A DNA stretch of 64,000 nucleotides, taken from NCBI RefSeq assembly GCF_005116645.1, contig NZ_SWCM01000006.1:1-64000 (forward strand), given 5' to 3'. Below are positions 51,544 to 61,545 of the stretch, piece after piece. Below the pieces are notes generated by a model. The model had not been told where the DNA came from. It saw only the letters and a list, made by a program, of their open reading frames with translations, and did no database searches. The DNA comes from Desulfopila sp. IMCC35006 (GTDB lineage: Bacteria; Desulfobacterota; Desulfobulbia; Desulfobulbales; Desulfocapsaceae). The translations under genes were made by a program, and so were the position numbers. Numbering within the stretch: the stretch's first letter is position 1; the number at the start of each line of letters is the position of its first letter.

Positions 51544-51841
51544 ACCGGCCTCCTCCAGACGTCAAGAGCAACAAAGCTATCTATTCATCCCCGTCGAGAC
51601 ATCATCGGATGACATTGAACCTGTCATACCGATGTCATTTCGCGAAACAACGCGTCGGATCGCAATATGTCACCTCGGCTATTTTCTGTAAAGATGAATT
51701 CTTGTTCCACATCAGGGAAATTAACAATAGCTCTGCATAAGATGCCGCATTTAACAGAGCCAGTTGCGCTCGCCGGCATTCTACACACTAGTCTGGCCGG
51801 ATATTTTAATGGATATCTTCGCCACTTTTTGTTACTCCATT
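51544..51841. other. Intergenic region upstream of the SLC13-like gene
   Basis: These 298 bp separate the permease start from the HAD gene end, both on the minus strand. I found no convincing promoter boxes, hairpin or small gene. Confidence 0.4.
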
Positions 51842-52729
51842 TTACGGCTCAAGCGACAGCAGCCACCGCGCAGCAGCTTCGCCAACGCCACCATTATTAT
51901 TGGAGGCTACCCCCTCAAAATGAGCTTTCAAGGACGGCGGACCGTTTGCAACAATAAAGCTCCGTCCGGCATAGCGCAGAAGATCCTGGTCATTATAGTC
52001 ATTACCAACGGCACAGATAGTATGTTGCGCAAGACCAAGGGTGTCGGCGAGCCACTTGACCCCCTTGCTCTTTGAAACGGTGGGAGCGAAGATTTCAACC
52101 CAGACAGATTGACCATCCAGCGGGGAGGTGGCCTTAATGACACTGCACTGCTTGAGGGCTCCGGCAATTTCCGCTGCGACCTGATGTCCGGTGCGGGCTG
52201 GAACTATACAGAGAACTTGAGTCGCTCCGCCAAAGCTGTCGAGATCTCCAGGAGTGAGACAGGTGGCAAACTTACGATACATTTTCAGTCGCGTGTGGAA
52301 GTCAGGGTTACTCCCCCCATTGACGCTATAGAGAAAATAACGCGTATCGGGTACCGGCCTGTGGATCATATAGTCAAGACCGGACCGTGTCAGATATTCG
52401 GCGGTAAAACGCACGTCCTCCGGACAGAGGGAGAAACTTTTCAAAAGTCTTTTGCCGGGAAAGTCCATGACCCCGGCCCCCGTTGAAAAAACAACATAAT
52501 CGACGGGCAGCGAACTTGCGGGCCCTGAGTCTCCGAGATGTGCCAGCAACTGATCAAAAGAATAATTGGACCTTCCCGTGGCAATGGCAACGAGATATTC
52601 CTTCTCCCGCAACCGGGCAAGGGCATGCAGATCTTCCCGCGCGATCTGCCGATCCGAGTTCAACAACGTCCCGTCCAGGTCGACGACAAATAACCCACGG
52701 TATTTTTTTTTATCACAGCCTTGATTCAT
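51842..52729 (-). CDS. HAD-superfamily hydrolase, Cof/IIB type
   Basis: The 295-aa protein has the HAD motifs: I (VVDLDGTLLNSD), II (IATGRS), III (a Lys in KSKGVKWL) and IV (AVGNDYNDQDLL). A type IIB cap lies between motifs II and III. Cof-type enzymes dephosphorylate sugar phosphates or cofactors such as FMN and HMP-PP. The exact substrate cannot be told. The start at 52729 is an ATG with AGAGGG upstream; a TTG at 52759 would add ten residues. It lies directly after recD on the same strand, about 50 bp away, but is probably unrelated in role. Confidence 0.9.
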   Translation of the reverse strand: MNQGCDKKKYRGLFVVDLDGTLLNSDRQIAREDLHALARLREKEYLVAIATGRSNYSFDQLLAHLGDSGPASSLPVDYVVFSTGAGVMDFPGKRLLKSFSLCPEDVRFTAEYLTRSGLDYMIHRPVPDTRYFLYSVNGGSNPDFHTRLKMYRKFATCLTPGDLDSFGGATQVLCIVPARTGHQVAAEIAGALKQCSVIKATSPLDGQSVWVEIFAPTVSKSKGVKWLADTLGLAQHTICAVGNDYNDQDLLRYAGRSFIVANGPPSLKAHFEGVASNNNGGVGEAAARWLLSLEP

Positions 52730-52781
52730 CGCCGGCGAAATCCCTCTTCCATGGAACAATTTCTAGTTTTGTCGCAAACCA

Positions 52782-54425
52782 TCACGGCACTCTCGATGAC
52801 TGTTCGCGGAGCAGATCGACCAGCCCGCTGCAACGCTCAATGTTTCGCGACAAGGCCTGCTTGAAAACCTGTTGATCGGTAACAAGCTTCACCGATTTTT
52901 TCGCCCGGGTGACAGCGGTATAGATCAGTTCCCGGCTCAGAATTCGGTTGTCTGCTTCCGGCAGGACCACCACCACTTCATCAAATTCCGATCCCTGGCT
53001 TTTGTGGATGGTCATGGCAAAGACTGTTTCACAGGGAGGCAGGCGATAAGGCGAATAACTCCTGACGCCGCCAGCCGATCTTTCGAACCAGACCTGAACA
53101 GAGCCATTCGCCGAATCGGGTAAACAAATACCGATATCACCATTGAAAAGATCAAGACTGTAGTCATTTCTGGTTATAAGCACCGGCCTGCCCGGATACC
53201 AGCTCTCCGAGCGGCAGGAAAACCCCCTGCGGGCAAGCGCCAGCTCGATCCGGCGATTAAGCCCGTCAACTCCCCGGGCGCCGAAATGGACTGCGCAAAG
53301 AACCTGGAAACGGTTAAATGCGATAAAGAGATCTTTCACTGCTGGCCGGGGATTCCGAGCCACCTCTGTCATAAATTGTGCATACTGCTGGCCGATATAT
53401 TCGATTAAATCCGTTTGCAGCACGGCAATGTTCGCGGCTGCCGATTCCGCCAGCAGCGCCCAGGCGGTGGCACTGTCACCCCTGTTAATACTTGCGGCCA
53501 GCTGTTTAATGTTGTCGTCGAAACGGTAGGTTTTCTGCAGTTCAACACTGTTTTCCGGCAGGCTTTTTATAAGATCGCCCAGCACCGCACCGGATTCAAC
53601 CGAAGCAAGCTGATCTTTGTCCCCGAGGAGCACCACCCTGGCGCCAGGCTTCAGGGCATCGACAAGCTTGCTCATCAGCGCCAGGTCGACCATTGACGCC
53701 TCATCAACCACCACCACGTCCCAGCCCATCGGGTTTTGCCGGTTATGGCGAAACTGCGGCGAATGTCGCCGGTAGCCAAGCAAACGGTGCAGGGTTGTCG
53801 CCTGGGTCGGTAGAAAGCGGGCGATCTCATCCGGCAGCTGCATCCGGTCAAGACTGCTGCCGATGGATTCGCTGAGCCGCATGGCAGCCTTGCCGGTGGG
53901 AGCGGCGAGGGCTATATCCAGCTTTCGACCGGTCACCTGCAGCAGCAGGGCGAGAATTTTTACCACCGTGGTGGTCTTGCCGGTCCCGGGACCGCCGCAA
54001 ATGATCGTCGGTGTCTTGCGTAAGGCGATCCTGGCCGCCTCTTTCTGCCAGTCGGTGCCCGCTCCGTCAGACGTAAAATGCCTCTCGAATAGATTTTCCG
54101 GTACATCCAGCGATACGTTTGTCGCCGCCAGGGCGCTGAGCTGTCCGGCAAGTCGTTTTTCATAGTGATAATACCGGTGCAGATACAACCGGCGGTTGTG
54201 CAGGACCAGCGGCGTTTGCCCGCCGTCCGATACGAGGGGGATGTCCTGCAGAAACAGTGCATCACTCTGGCTGACAGGCAGACAGGCGTGTCCGGCATCA
54301 TACGCCCCACTGAGGGTGCTGACCAAATGCAGAAACCTGTCTTTGTCAGCCCCGCCCAACCGGGATCGATCGGCCAGGAACCTGGAAAAATGCATATCGA
54401 GAAGATTAAATTCCGGCCTGCTCAT
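52782..54425 (-). CDS. recD: Exodeoxyribonuclease V alpha chain RecD
   Basis: RecD is the 5'-3' superfamily 1B helicase of RecBCD. The 547-aa protein has the Walker A GGPGTGKT (144-151), the DEAS Walker B (VVVVDEASMVDLALM), a Gln motif (GDKDQLASVESG) and the C-terminal UvrD-like box (MTIHKSQGSEFDEV and VTRAKK). Its start overlaps the recB end by 20 bp, so translation is probably coupled. It is slightly shorter than the 608-aa E. coli protein. Confidence 0.96.
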   Translation of the reverse strand: MSRPEFNLLDMHFSRFLADRSRLGGADKDRFLHLVSTLSGAYDAGHACLPVSQSDALFLQDIPLVSDGGQTPLVLHNRRLYLHRYYHYEKRLAGQLSALAATNVSLDVPENLFERHFTSDGAGTDWQKEAARIALRKTPTIICGGPGTGKTTTVVKILALLLQVTGRKLDIALAAPTGKAAMRLSESIGSSLDRMQLPDEIARFLPTQATTLHRLLGYRRHSPQFRHNRQNPMGWDVVVVDEASMVDLALMSKLVDALKPGARVVLLGDKDQLASVESGAVLGDLIKSLPENSVELQKTYRFDDNIKQLAASINRGDSATAWALLAESAAANIAVLQTDLIEYIGQQYAQFMTEVARNPRPAVKDLFIAFNRFQVLCAVHFGARGVDGLNRRIELALARRGFSCRSESWYPGRPVLITRNDYSLDLFNGDIGICLPDSANGSVQVWFERSAGGVRSYSPYRLPPCETVFAMTIHKSQGSEFDEVVVVLPEADNRILSRELIYTAVTRAKKSVKLVTDQQVFKQALSRNIERCSGLVDLLREQSSRVP

Positions 54426-57400
54426 CTTCCTCTCCTCCTATCGCCTGATCCAGCGCCAGCAGCCTATCGTAGTCAGGAATGGTATAATACACCCCGCTTC
54501 CTGGAATTTCCGGCGACATGCCCCGAACAAACAGATACATCACTCCGCCGAAATGGAGGTCATAACGATAATCCGGCAACAGGTTCTGGAGATGGCGGTG
54601 CAGCACGAGGGTGTAAATCCAGTACTGCAGTCCATAATTGTGCGACTGCATGGCGGCGACCAGCTTATCGGCGGCGTAATCGGTTCTCAAGTCGCCAAGA
54701 TAGTTTGTTTTATAATCGAAAATATAATATTTGCCTGCATACTCGCCAATAAGGTCGACAAAACCGGTGAGATACCCCCGCATTTCCTTATGACCAAGAG
54801 GGGCGACCGTCGACTCATCGGCCAGGATGCTGTTGATCTGCTCAGTTGCCAGGCGGCTGAGATGGAAATAAAAACCCATCTCTTTCAGACACTGACTCTC
54901 GGTAAGCATGGCCAGACAAAAGCTCTTTTCGGCAAGCGGCGTGGTGACTACCAGCTCGAGCAACTTCTGCATGGCTTCCGGCGCGGCTTCCACCCCATAA
55001 CGGGCACATTTCTGCCTGAGAAGTTCCTCCAGTATTTTCTGCTCTCTTTGCCCGGCAATTGCCGAAAACGACAAAGATTCCAGCAGATCGTGAACGACAT
55101 TACCAAAATTCGGACCGGCAGGAAGGCCGGTAACCGCAACAGTCCCAGGCAGAACTCCCACCGTAGCCGCGCCCTTCTCCGGGCCCTCTTCATGGTCGTA
55201 TTCGCTGATCGATGCCAGTGCCGAAAAGCTCGACAGCTGCCAGTCGGTATACAGGGAACGTCCGGAGGGGGGCATTGGACGCAGGTCCTGTGTCCGGACA
55301 ATCTTCGGCTGAATGAGAATCGGCTGATTGATGTCAATGATATGGTGCTGTACCGCCCTGTCTTCAGCGAGCGAAACGAATTTTTGCTGTTGCGCCTGAT
55401 ACCCGGTCGAGCCGTCCGGAAAAAGCAGGTACCCCAGGGCCGACAAACAGGAATCGCCGACCATTCCGGATGGCTTGACATCGGCCCAGGCGGTATAACA
55501 GCGGATCTGCGCCCTGGTCAGGGCAACGTAGAGCAGCCGCAGATCTTCAGCCATCTCTTCTTGAGCCGCCTGCTCGCGACGGGCCGCAAACTGGTCGGAA
55601 CCGAGATCGATAACCAGCTGGTGGGCGGCGTCATGGCAGCGAATCTGAAATTTCTCTGCCTGTATCCGGCTGCCTGAATACCAGAGATAAGGACAGAAAA
55701 TCACCGGATACTCCAGTCCCTTGGCGCTGTGCATCGTCACAATGCGCACCGCCTGTTCGTCGCTTTCCAGCAACAGTTCCGTGTTCTCACCCGTCCGGTC
55801 ATCGCGGCTCATCCGGTGCAGCCACTGGAGAAGCTGGGCCATGCCCATATTTTCCAGATTTTCCTGTTCCTGAATTAATTCAAGCAGGTGCTGAATATTG
55901 GCGATAGTCCTTTCGGCCAGCCGCCCGGCGGCAAGGGTGGGCAGCACCTCTTCCTCGATCAGGAACCTGTTCATCATGGGCAGAAAGCCCTGCTCCTGCC
56001 AGCACTGATTGTACTGCATAAACCGGTTGTAATAGTTGCTCAATTGCTGTTCATCCTGCCACAATCGATAGAGACGGTTGCCGGTCAGGCCAAACCACGA
56101 GACAGTCATCGCCGACTTCAACCGTGCCGTTTCGCCGGGTGCTGCGATGGCCTGGAGCAACAGCAGCATTTCCTGGCATTCGCTGGTTTTAAAGACCGAC
56201 TGCCTGCTGCCGACCACCGCCGGTATCGTCGCCTCGGCCAGTGCCTGCCGGTATTCCTCCGCCTGTCTGTTGCTGCGGACCAGAATGGCGATATCCTCCG
56301 GCGCCAGTGGCCGTGGCGGCGAGCCCTGGGCGGCAGACTGCAGCAGGACGGGACACATCGGATCAAGCAGCCGGCCCAGTTCGGCAACGATGAACCCGCG
56401 CAATACCGCCGCCGCTTTAGCGGAGCTCCACCTGCCGGTTTTCTCATTTGGATCAGGGACAAGCGTACAGTAAACCATACCGGCCAGGGATTTGCCATCC
56501 TGCAGCAGATCAAGCTCTCCTTCTTTTTTCGCCGCAGTTATCGGATGATAATCAAGGGTTTCCTCGGGAAAAAAGAACGGCCTGTTTCTCGATCCAAAGA
56601 GCCGGTTTATCTCTGTGACTAGAAAAGGGTGCGAGCGATAGTTTTTATTAAGGGTCAGCAAGATCCCTGCCGATTCCCTGGCCAGAAAATATGAATGGAT
56701 ATCCGCGCCGCGGAATTTGTATATCGCCTGCTTAGGATCCCCGATCAAATAGAGATAATGGTTTTTCCCCCCGAAAAGAGTGGAAAAAATATGCCACTGC
56801 TCACTATCGGTATCCTGGAATTCATCGATCAGGGCGACCGAATACCGTTCGCTGAGGAGCTGTTGCAGCGAGCGTCCCTCCTCGCCTTGCAAAGCGGCCG
56901 ACAGACCGATAATCAGGTCGTTAAACCCCATATTCCCCTGCTGCAGAAGCCGGCGGCTTACTTCCGATCGCAGCTCTTCGGCGAGTTTGACGCGGAAAGT
57001 GAGCAGCAGCATGTTGATTGCCGTTATAAGTGCGGCAATCTCATACTCCGGCAGGGGCCAGTCGGCCAGATAGGCCTGTTTTTTTACATCGCCGCGGATC
57101 TTGGTGCCATTCAGCTCACCGGCGAGTTCCTGCCGATCGAGCAGATGGAGGTTGTCCGGAATCCGGTCCGTGGTCCCTGCAAAGAAAGAGGTAAGCGACT
57201 GATACCACGACGCGAAACCATCGCCAAATGGCTTCTTGAAATTTCCTTCGGCTAAAGCGCCAGCAAAACACGCATGCAAGCTGCCCTGGTATTCAGACCA
57301 CCAGGCGGCCATTCTCGCCATTGCCGTTTTAAGCTCGGCCAGCACCTCATCAACAAGGCCTACCTTGGGCTCAATCACACCATTGTCACCAAAGACGGCG

Positions 57401-57987
57401 CTGACACTGGCCAGCAAATTTTCCGGCGCACCAAAGCAGCCGGTAAGAAGCGCACAGGGTAAGGGGTCAAGCGGGTAGATATGTTTGCGCCAGAAGTCAT
57501 CGGCCACTTCACCGCGCACATGATCTATATCGGCGAGCAATTCGACATCAAAGAGCTGCCCGCTCTCAAGTGCCTGCTCCACCAGCATGCGCTGACAAAA
57601 CCCATGGATGGTAAAAATTCCCGCCCGGTCGATATCATAGAGGGCAAGCTGCAGGACATCGACCGCCGCCTGGGCATCGTCAATTGTCGCAGCCCAGTCG
57701 AGCAGGGTCCGATCAATTTTCCCTGCGTCCATTGCCCGTTTTCCGCTGAGCAGATCCCTGGCTTCCACCAGTCGGGCCCGGATGCGGGTTTTCAACTCCT
57801 CGGTAGCGGCTTTGGTGAAGGTGACAATCAGAATCCTGTCGATAGGCTGACGCAGCTCCACCACCGCCCGCAACACCAGCATGCCGATGGCATAGGTCTT
57901 GCCGGTCCCCGCACTTGCCTCAACCAGATTGATTCCCTTTGTTAAGTCAAGTCTGGCAGCATCGAATATCTGGTAATCATCCTGCAT
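54406..57987 (-). CDS. recB: Exodeoxyribonuclease V beta chain RecB
   Basis: RecB is the 3'-5' helicase and nuclease of RecBCD. The 1193-aa protein begins with the UvrD-type Walker A ASAGTGKT (24-31) and has the motif II region ALIDEFQDTDSEQWHIF and motif VI LYVALTRAQIRCYTAW. A C-terminal nuclease domain has GFVDLIGEYAGKYYIFDYKTNYLG, which includes the Asp, Asp-Tyr-Lys catalytic set. The recC gene overlaps its start by 11 bp, and recD its end by 20 bp. This marks a tight recC-recB-recD operon for DNA break repair. Confidence 0.97.
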   Translation of the reverse strand: MQDDYQIFDAARLDLTKGINLVEASAGTGKTYAIGMLVLRAVVELRQPIDRILIVTFTKAATEELKTRIRARLVEARDLLSGKRAMDAGKIDRTLLDWAATIDDAQAAVDVLQLALYDIDRAGIFTIHGFCQRMLVEQALESGQLFDVELLADIDHVRGEVADDFWRKHIYPLDPLPCALLTGCFGAPENLLASVSAVFGDNGVIEPKVGLVDEVLAELKTAMARMAAWWSEYQGSLHACFAGALAEGNFKKPFGDGFASWYQSLTSFFAGTTDRIPDNLHLLDRQELAGELNGTKIRGDVKKQAYLADWPLPEYEIAALITAINMLLLTFRVKLAEELRSEVSRRLLQQGNMGFNDLIIGLSAALQGEEGRSLQQLLSERYSVALIDEFQDTDSEQWHIFSTLFGGKNHYLYLIGDPKQAIYKFRGADIHSYFLARESAGILLTLNKNYRSHPFLVTEINRLFGSRNRPFFFPEETLDYHPITAAKKEGELDLLQDGKSLAGMVYCTLVPDPNEKTGRWSSAKAAAVLRGFIVAELGRLLDPMCPVLLQSAAQGSPPRPLAPEDIAILVRSNRQAEEYRQALAEATIPAVVGSRQSVFKTSECQEMLLLLQAIAAPGETARLKSAMTVSWFGLTGNRLYRLWQDEQQLSNYYNRFMQYNQCWQEQGFLPMMNRFLIEEEVLPTLAAGRLAERTIANIQHLLELIQEQENLENMGMAQLLQWLHRMSRDDRTGENTELLLESDEQAVRIVTMHSAKGLEYPVIFCPYLWYSGSRIQAEKFQIRCHDAAHQLVIDLGSDQFAARREQAAQEEMAEDLRLLYVALTRAQIRCYTAWADVKPSGMVGDSCLSALGYLLFPDGSTGYQAQQQKFVSLAEDRAVQHHIIDINQPILIQPKIVRTQDLRPMPPSGRSLYTDWQLSSFSALASISEYDHEEGPEKGAATVGVLPGTVAVTGLPAGPNFGNVVHDLLESLSFSAIAGQREQKILEELLRQKCARYGVEAAPEAMQKLLELVVTTPLAEKSFCLAMLTESQCLKEMGFYFHLSRLATEQINSILADESTVAPLGHKEMRGYLTGFVDLIGEYAGKYYIFDYKTNYLGDLRTDYAADKLVAAMQSHNYGLQYWIYTLVLHRHLQNLLPDYRYDLHFGGVMYLFVRGMSPEIPGSGVYYTIPDYDRLLALDQAIGGEEDEQAGI

Positions 57988-60900
57988 CTGCTGCTCCCCA
58001 GACCGGACACATTATTTCCTGACAGAGTTGCTCAAATGCATTACCCAGGATGACTTTCTCCCCTTGAGCGCCAAGCAGGAGCTGCCATTCCGGTTCATAG
58101 CCTTTTTCAAGACTCTGCACAAGCAGCTGCCGGGCCTTATCGATTGGCGGTATATAAGCCTTAGGATTTGCCTGCTGCCGGGCGTAGACAAAGGCCGGCT
58201 CGATATACAGCAGCGATGGTTCACGGCACCCCTCGGCAAAACCGTCGAGCAAGCTGTCAAGATCAGGCCGGCGCTGGCTTATATCCTCAGCCTTGAAACA
58301 GATACTACTCTCCTCGGCGACAATCCTCGTTTCGGCCATCGGCTGAAGGCGATTGAGCACCAGGTGATGCAGCCAGCCCGACAGAAGATCGCGACCGCGC
58401 AGCTTGCCAAACCGAACCAGTACCACTCCCCTTTCATAGACATTGGTGAGCGTGCCAAGAAGGCGGTAGCTGCCGACAGTCAAATCAAGCGGCAGATCAC
58501 AGCACTTTCCACCCATCTTCTGCGCCTGCACCCTGCCGATAAATTCTTCGATGCTTCGCTGTTTTTCGACAAATGCCAGCTCTCCGGAGGTGCCAAGGGG
58601 CCATTGCCCCCGACTCTGAATTTTTTTGCAGACATCCCCTGCAGTCCCAGCAAGCGCCAGCCGGACCATTTCTTCTTCGACAGCATACTTATCAAGCCCG
58701 GTCACCGCAAACATCTCCCGGTCATCCGGCAGATCCTCTCCCGTATCCAAGCGGATTCCCAGACAATCCTTAATGAAAAATTTCTGTGGATTGGCATAAA
58801 ACCGCAGCAAATCCGAGAAGATTACCGTATCACTCGTTTCATCCCGCCGGCCCTGCCACCAGGCTGCGGGTGGAGGCGCTCCCTGTCGCAGGGCCGCTGC
58901 CGTTTTACAGTAATAACTGTCATAGCTGAACATTTTCCAATCGCTCTGCTGGTCGAAATATCTGCTGCTGAAAGGATGGAGCGGGTGCCGGACAACTATA
59001 TCTTTCACGCCGTAGCCGTTTTCCAGGACTTCAAGAAACTCAGTCACCACAACTGACGGCGGGATTTCTTCATTGGTTTTGATCGATTGGCCGATATAGC
59101 TAAGATAGAGATGTGATCGCGCCGCCAGCAGCGCCTCAAGAAACTGGTACCGATCATCGGCGCGCGGCGAACGGTCACCCGGTCGAAAATCGGTCCCCAT
59201 GAGATCGAAGGTGTCATATCTGTCCGTTTTCGGAAACACACCGTCACAGAGCCCAATAAGACAGACCACTTTAAAGGGTATCGAACGCATGGGCAACATC
59301 GAACAGAAAGTGAGCTGACCACGGAGAAACCCGCTGCTGGAGCGACTCTCTTTGGCCGATTGATTGAACCATTCACGAATCACCGTGAAGCCGACCCGTT
59401 CGGAATGAAAAAGGGTGATTGGCCCGGACAGCTCCGCAATAAGGCTGCGCAGCTCCATCAACTCCTGCTCATACTCCTCGCCAAAGAGCTGCTGCACAAT
59501 GTGCTGCAGCTTCTCCGACCATTCGCCAAGCAGACGGGTCTGCTGAAAATCAAGCCGCGCTTTCGTAACAACCTCGACAAATTGACAAAGGCCGCCCAGG
59601 GCGGATGCGCCTTTTCCTTCAATATCGGTAAATGGCAGCACCCCGTCGACAAAATCGTAGCTGTCAATGGCAAACCCCATAAGCATCCGTTCAAGGCCTG
59701 CCTGCCAGCTGGTTTCGGCAAATTCCGGCAGTCCCGCCTCACCCCGTTGTGCGCCGGACAGACCCCAGCGGATTCCCGCGGCCGTTACCCACTGCTGCAG
59801 CATTTCGAGATCTTCTGCGTTGAGCTGAAACTGTGGAAAAATTACCGGCCGGCGCAGCAGATCGAGCAGTTCGCTCCAGCCGAACCTGCCCATAAACAGG
59901 TCAAGAAAACTTAAAAATGCGGCAAGCACTGCATTGCGTCGCCGCAGGCTGCGATCGGCGATGGAGTGCTGGATGTCGGCAAAAACTGCCGGGATCAGCG
60001 GCGCATATTCCTGGATATCCGGGGCCATAACGATGATGTCCCGTAATTCCAGGCTGCCATCCTGGTGCAGTAGATGCAGCAGCTGGTCTTTTAGAACGGT
60101 TATCTCCCTCAGCTTTGCATGGCAGGAAACCACCTGAATAGAATCATCACCTGGGACTGGTGCCGCGGCATGGGCGCCAACGGGCAGAAAGCCGTCGAGC
60201 AGATCGGCCTGGAGCCGCTGCAGCAGTGTCCCCGCGGCATACTCTTTACCGGCAAGGGGATCGTCATAGCTTGCAAACTCGAGGGCAAAACGGGCATTTT
60301 CCAGCATCATGTTCTGCAGGTCGCGTCCCTGGCTGCCAAGAGAGGCAAGAAGCGGATGGTGTTCCTCCTGCACGCCTGCAAGGGCCCGGACATCGCCATT
60401 CTTGCTGATGCGGTCTCTAAACTGTGTCCTGCGGCTCTGGACGTTACCCCAGTAATTACGGCATGGGGAAAGGAGAAACAGATGAACATCCATATGACTG
60501 GCCAGGCTGTTCAGGTAGTTGAGATACATCGGCGGAAACGTATGCAGCCCGATTACCGAGACTCGCTTCGGCAGACAATCGCCAAGATCCCGTGCCCTGT
60601 CGAGCCGGTCAACCACCTGGGTAAACTGCATGCCGCGGTGTACCTCTCCCCCGGATTGGGCCAGCAGCCTGCGCCACAGATCCATCTGCCATTCTTCGGC
60701 CGGCTGTGCGGCGACCTGGACGCCACGCTCCCACGCTCGCAGCATTTCCGGCCGCATTATCTGATACTGATCAAAAATATTGGCCAGACGCCGGGCCAGC
60801 TGAAATCGCTTTAGCTCACTATTTTCCCCGGCAAGATAGCCGAGGAGCGGCTGGTACTGCGCACCGGAAAGATCCCGCAGCAATCCATCGACTCGCCAGG

Positions 60901-61213
60901 TAAGGATCTGGCGCTGGAAGCCGTCGGGACTTATGGCAAGCCCCAGTCTGTCTGCGACAAAAGTGAGGAAATCAAGAGGCAGGAAAAATTTAAAATTACA
61001 AAAAGAACGGAACACATCGGCCAGGCTCTGGCCAACCATCCGTTCCATGCCCTGGCTCTGGATAAGAAACAGCTCCGTGGCAAAGAGGTTCGCCTGCTTG
61101 TCCGCCAAGATGACTTCGGCCATATGGCGAAGCAGATTTTCGGTACGGTTGGAGACATGGAGGTAGAACATAGATAATAAACCAGCAGAAGGAACAACGA
61201 CAACTTCAGCCAT
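57977..61213 (-). CDS. recC: Exodeoxyribonuclease V gamma chain RecC
   Basis: RecC is the Chi-recognising, helicase-like but inactive subunit. The 1078-aa protein shares with E. coli RecC the LPPVYL-like FPPMYLNYLNSLASHMDVHLFLLSP block, SCHAKLREITVLKDQLL, RDIIVMAPDI, and TFCSMLPMRSIPFKVVCLIGLCDGVFP. Homology to the E. coli N-terminus begins at Met15 (61171, MFYLHVSNRTENLL), which may be the true start, because neither Met has a good Shine-Dalgarno. Chi specificity in this organism is unknown. First gene of the recCBD unit. Confidence 0.95.
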   Translation of the reverse strand: MAEVVVVPSAGLLSMFYLHVSNRTENLLRHMAEVILADKQANLFATELFLIQSQGMERMVGQSLADVFRSFCNFKFFLPLDFLTFVADRLGLAISPDGFQRQILTWRVDGLLRDLSGAQYQPLLGYLAGENSELKRFQLARRLANIFDQYQIMRPEMLRAWERGVQVAAQPAEEWQMDLWRRLLAQSGGEVHRGMQFTQVVDRLDRARDLGDCLPKRVSVIGLHTFPPMYLNYLNSLASHMDVHLFLLSPCRNYWGNVQSRRTQFRDRISKNGDVRALAGVQEEHHPLLASLGSQGRDLQNMMLENARFALEFASYDDPLAGKEYAAGTLLQRLQADLLDGFLPVGAHAAAPVPGDDSIQVVSCHAKLREITVLKDQLLHLLHQDGSLELRDIIVMAPDIQEYAPLIPAVFADIQHSIADRSLRRRNAVLAAFLSFLDLFMGRFGWSELLDLLRRPVIFPQFQLNAEDLEMLQQWVTAAGIRWGLSGAQRGEAGLPEFAETSWQAGLERMLMGFAIDSYDFVDGVLPFTDIEGKGASALGGLCQFVEVVTKARLDFQQTRLLGEWSEKLQHIVQQLFGEEYEQELMELRSLIAELSGPITLFHSERVGFTVIREWFNQSAKESRSSSGFLRGQLTFCSMLPMRSIPFKVVCLIGLCDGVFPKTDRYDTFDLMGTDFRPGDRSPRADDRYQFLEALLAARSHLYLSYIGQSIKTNEEIPPSVVVTEFLEVLENGYGVKDIVVRHPLHPFSSRYFDQQSDWKMFSYDSYYCKTAAALRQGAPPPAAWWQGRRDETSDTVIFSDLLRFYANPQKFFIKDCLGIRLDTGEDLPDDREMFAVTGLDKYAVEEEMVRLALAGTAGDVCKKIQSRGQWPLGTSGELAFVEKQRSIEEFIGRVQAQKMGGKCCDLPLDLTVGSYRLLGTLTNVYERGVVLVRFGKLRGRDLLSGWLHHLVLNRLQPMAETRIVAEESSICFKAEDISQRRPDLDSLLDGFAEGCREPSLLYIEPAFVYARQQANPKAYIPPIDKARQLLVQSLEKGYEPEWQLLLGAQGEKVILGNAFEQLCQEIMCPVWGAADAG

Positions 61214-61245
61214 TTACCGGGTGACAGAGCGGTTCAGTCCAGGTA

Positions 61246-61545
61246 TTATGGCCTGCCGACATCCACTCCGGCGTATTCATATATGCCGTAGAACAGCCCG
61301 GCCATGATGCCAAGCGCAAAGAACAACCGCAACCGCCTGTCCCATGGCAGCTTTTCGCCGTCGGCCATATATTGCAAAAGGGCAATAATGACGTAGGTTA
61401 TACCGGCAACATATGGCGCAGTCTGAACGATCTGCCAGCCCGTGGCTTTTACGGTGGCCAGGGCATCGGCTCCCAGACGCAGATTAAACAGCAGATAGCA
61501 TACGGCTGACAGATAAAACGAAACTTTTTCTTTAATACTCTGCAT
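61246..61545 (-). CDS. Small membrane protein of unknown function
   Basis: The 99-aa protein has about three hydrophobic segments (near 8-30, 40-60 and 72-92) separated by short charged loops (GEKLPWDRRLRLF). I do not recognise it. The ATG at 61545 has GAGTGAG upstream and abuts the ATG of the divergent gene at 61546. It lies about 30 bp before recC on the same strand, so recCBD may be transcribed with it. Confidence 0.72.
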   Translation of the reverse strand: MQSIKEKVSFYLSAVCYLLFNLRLGADALATVKATGWQIVQTAPYVAGITYVIIALLQYMADGEKLPWDRRLRLFFALGIMAGLFYGIYEYAGVDVGRP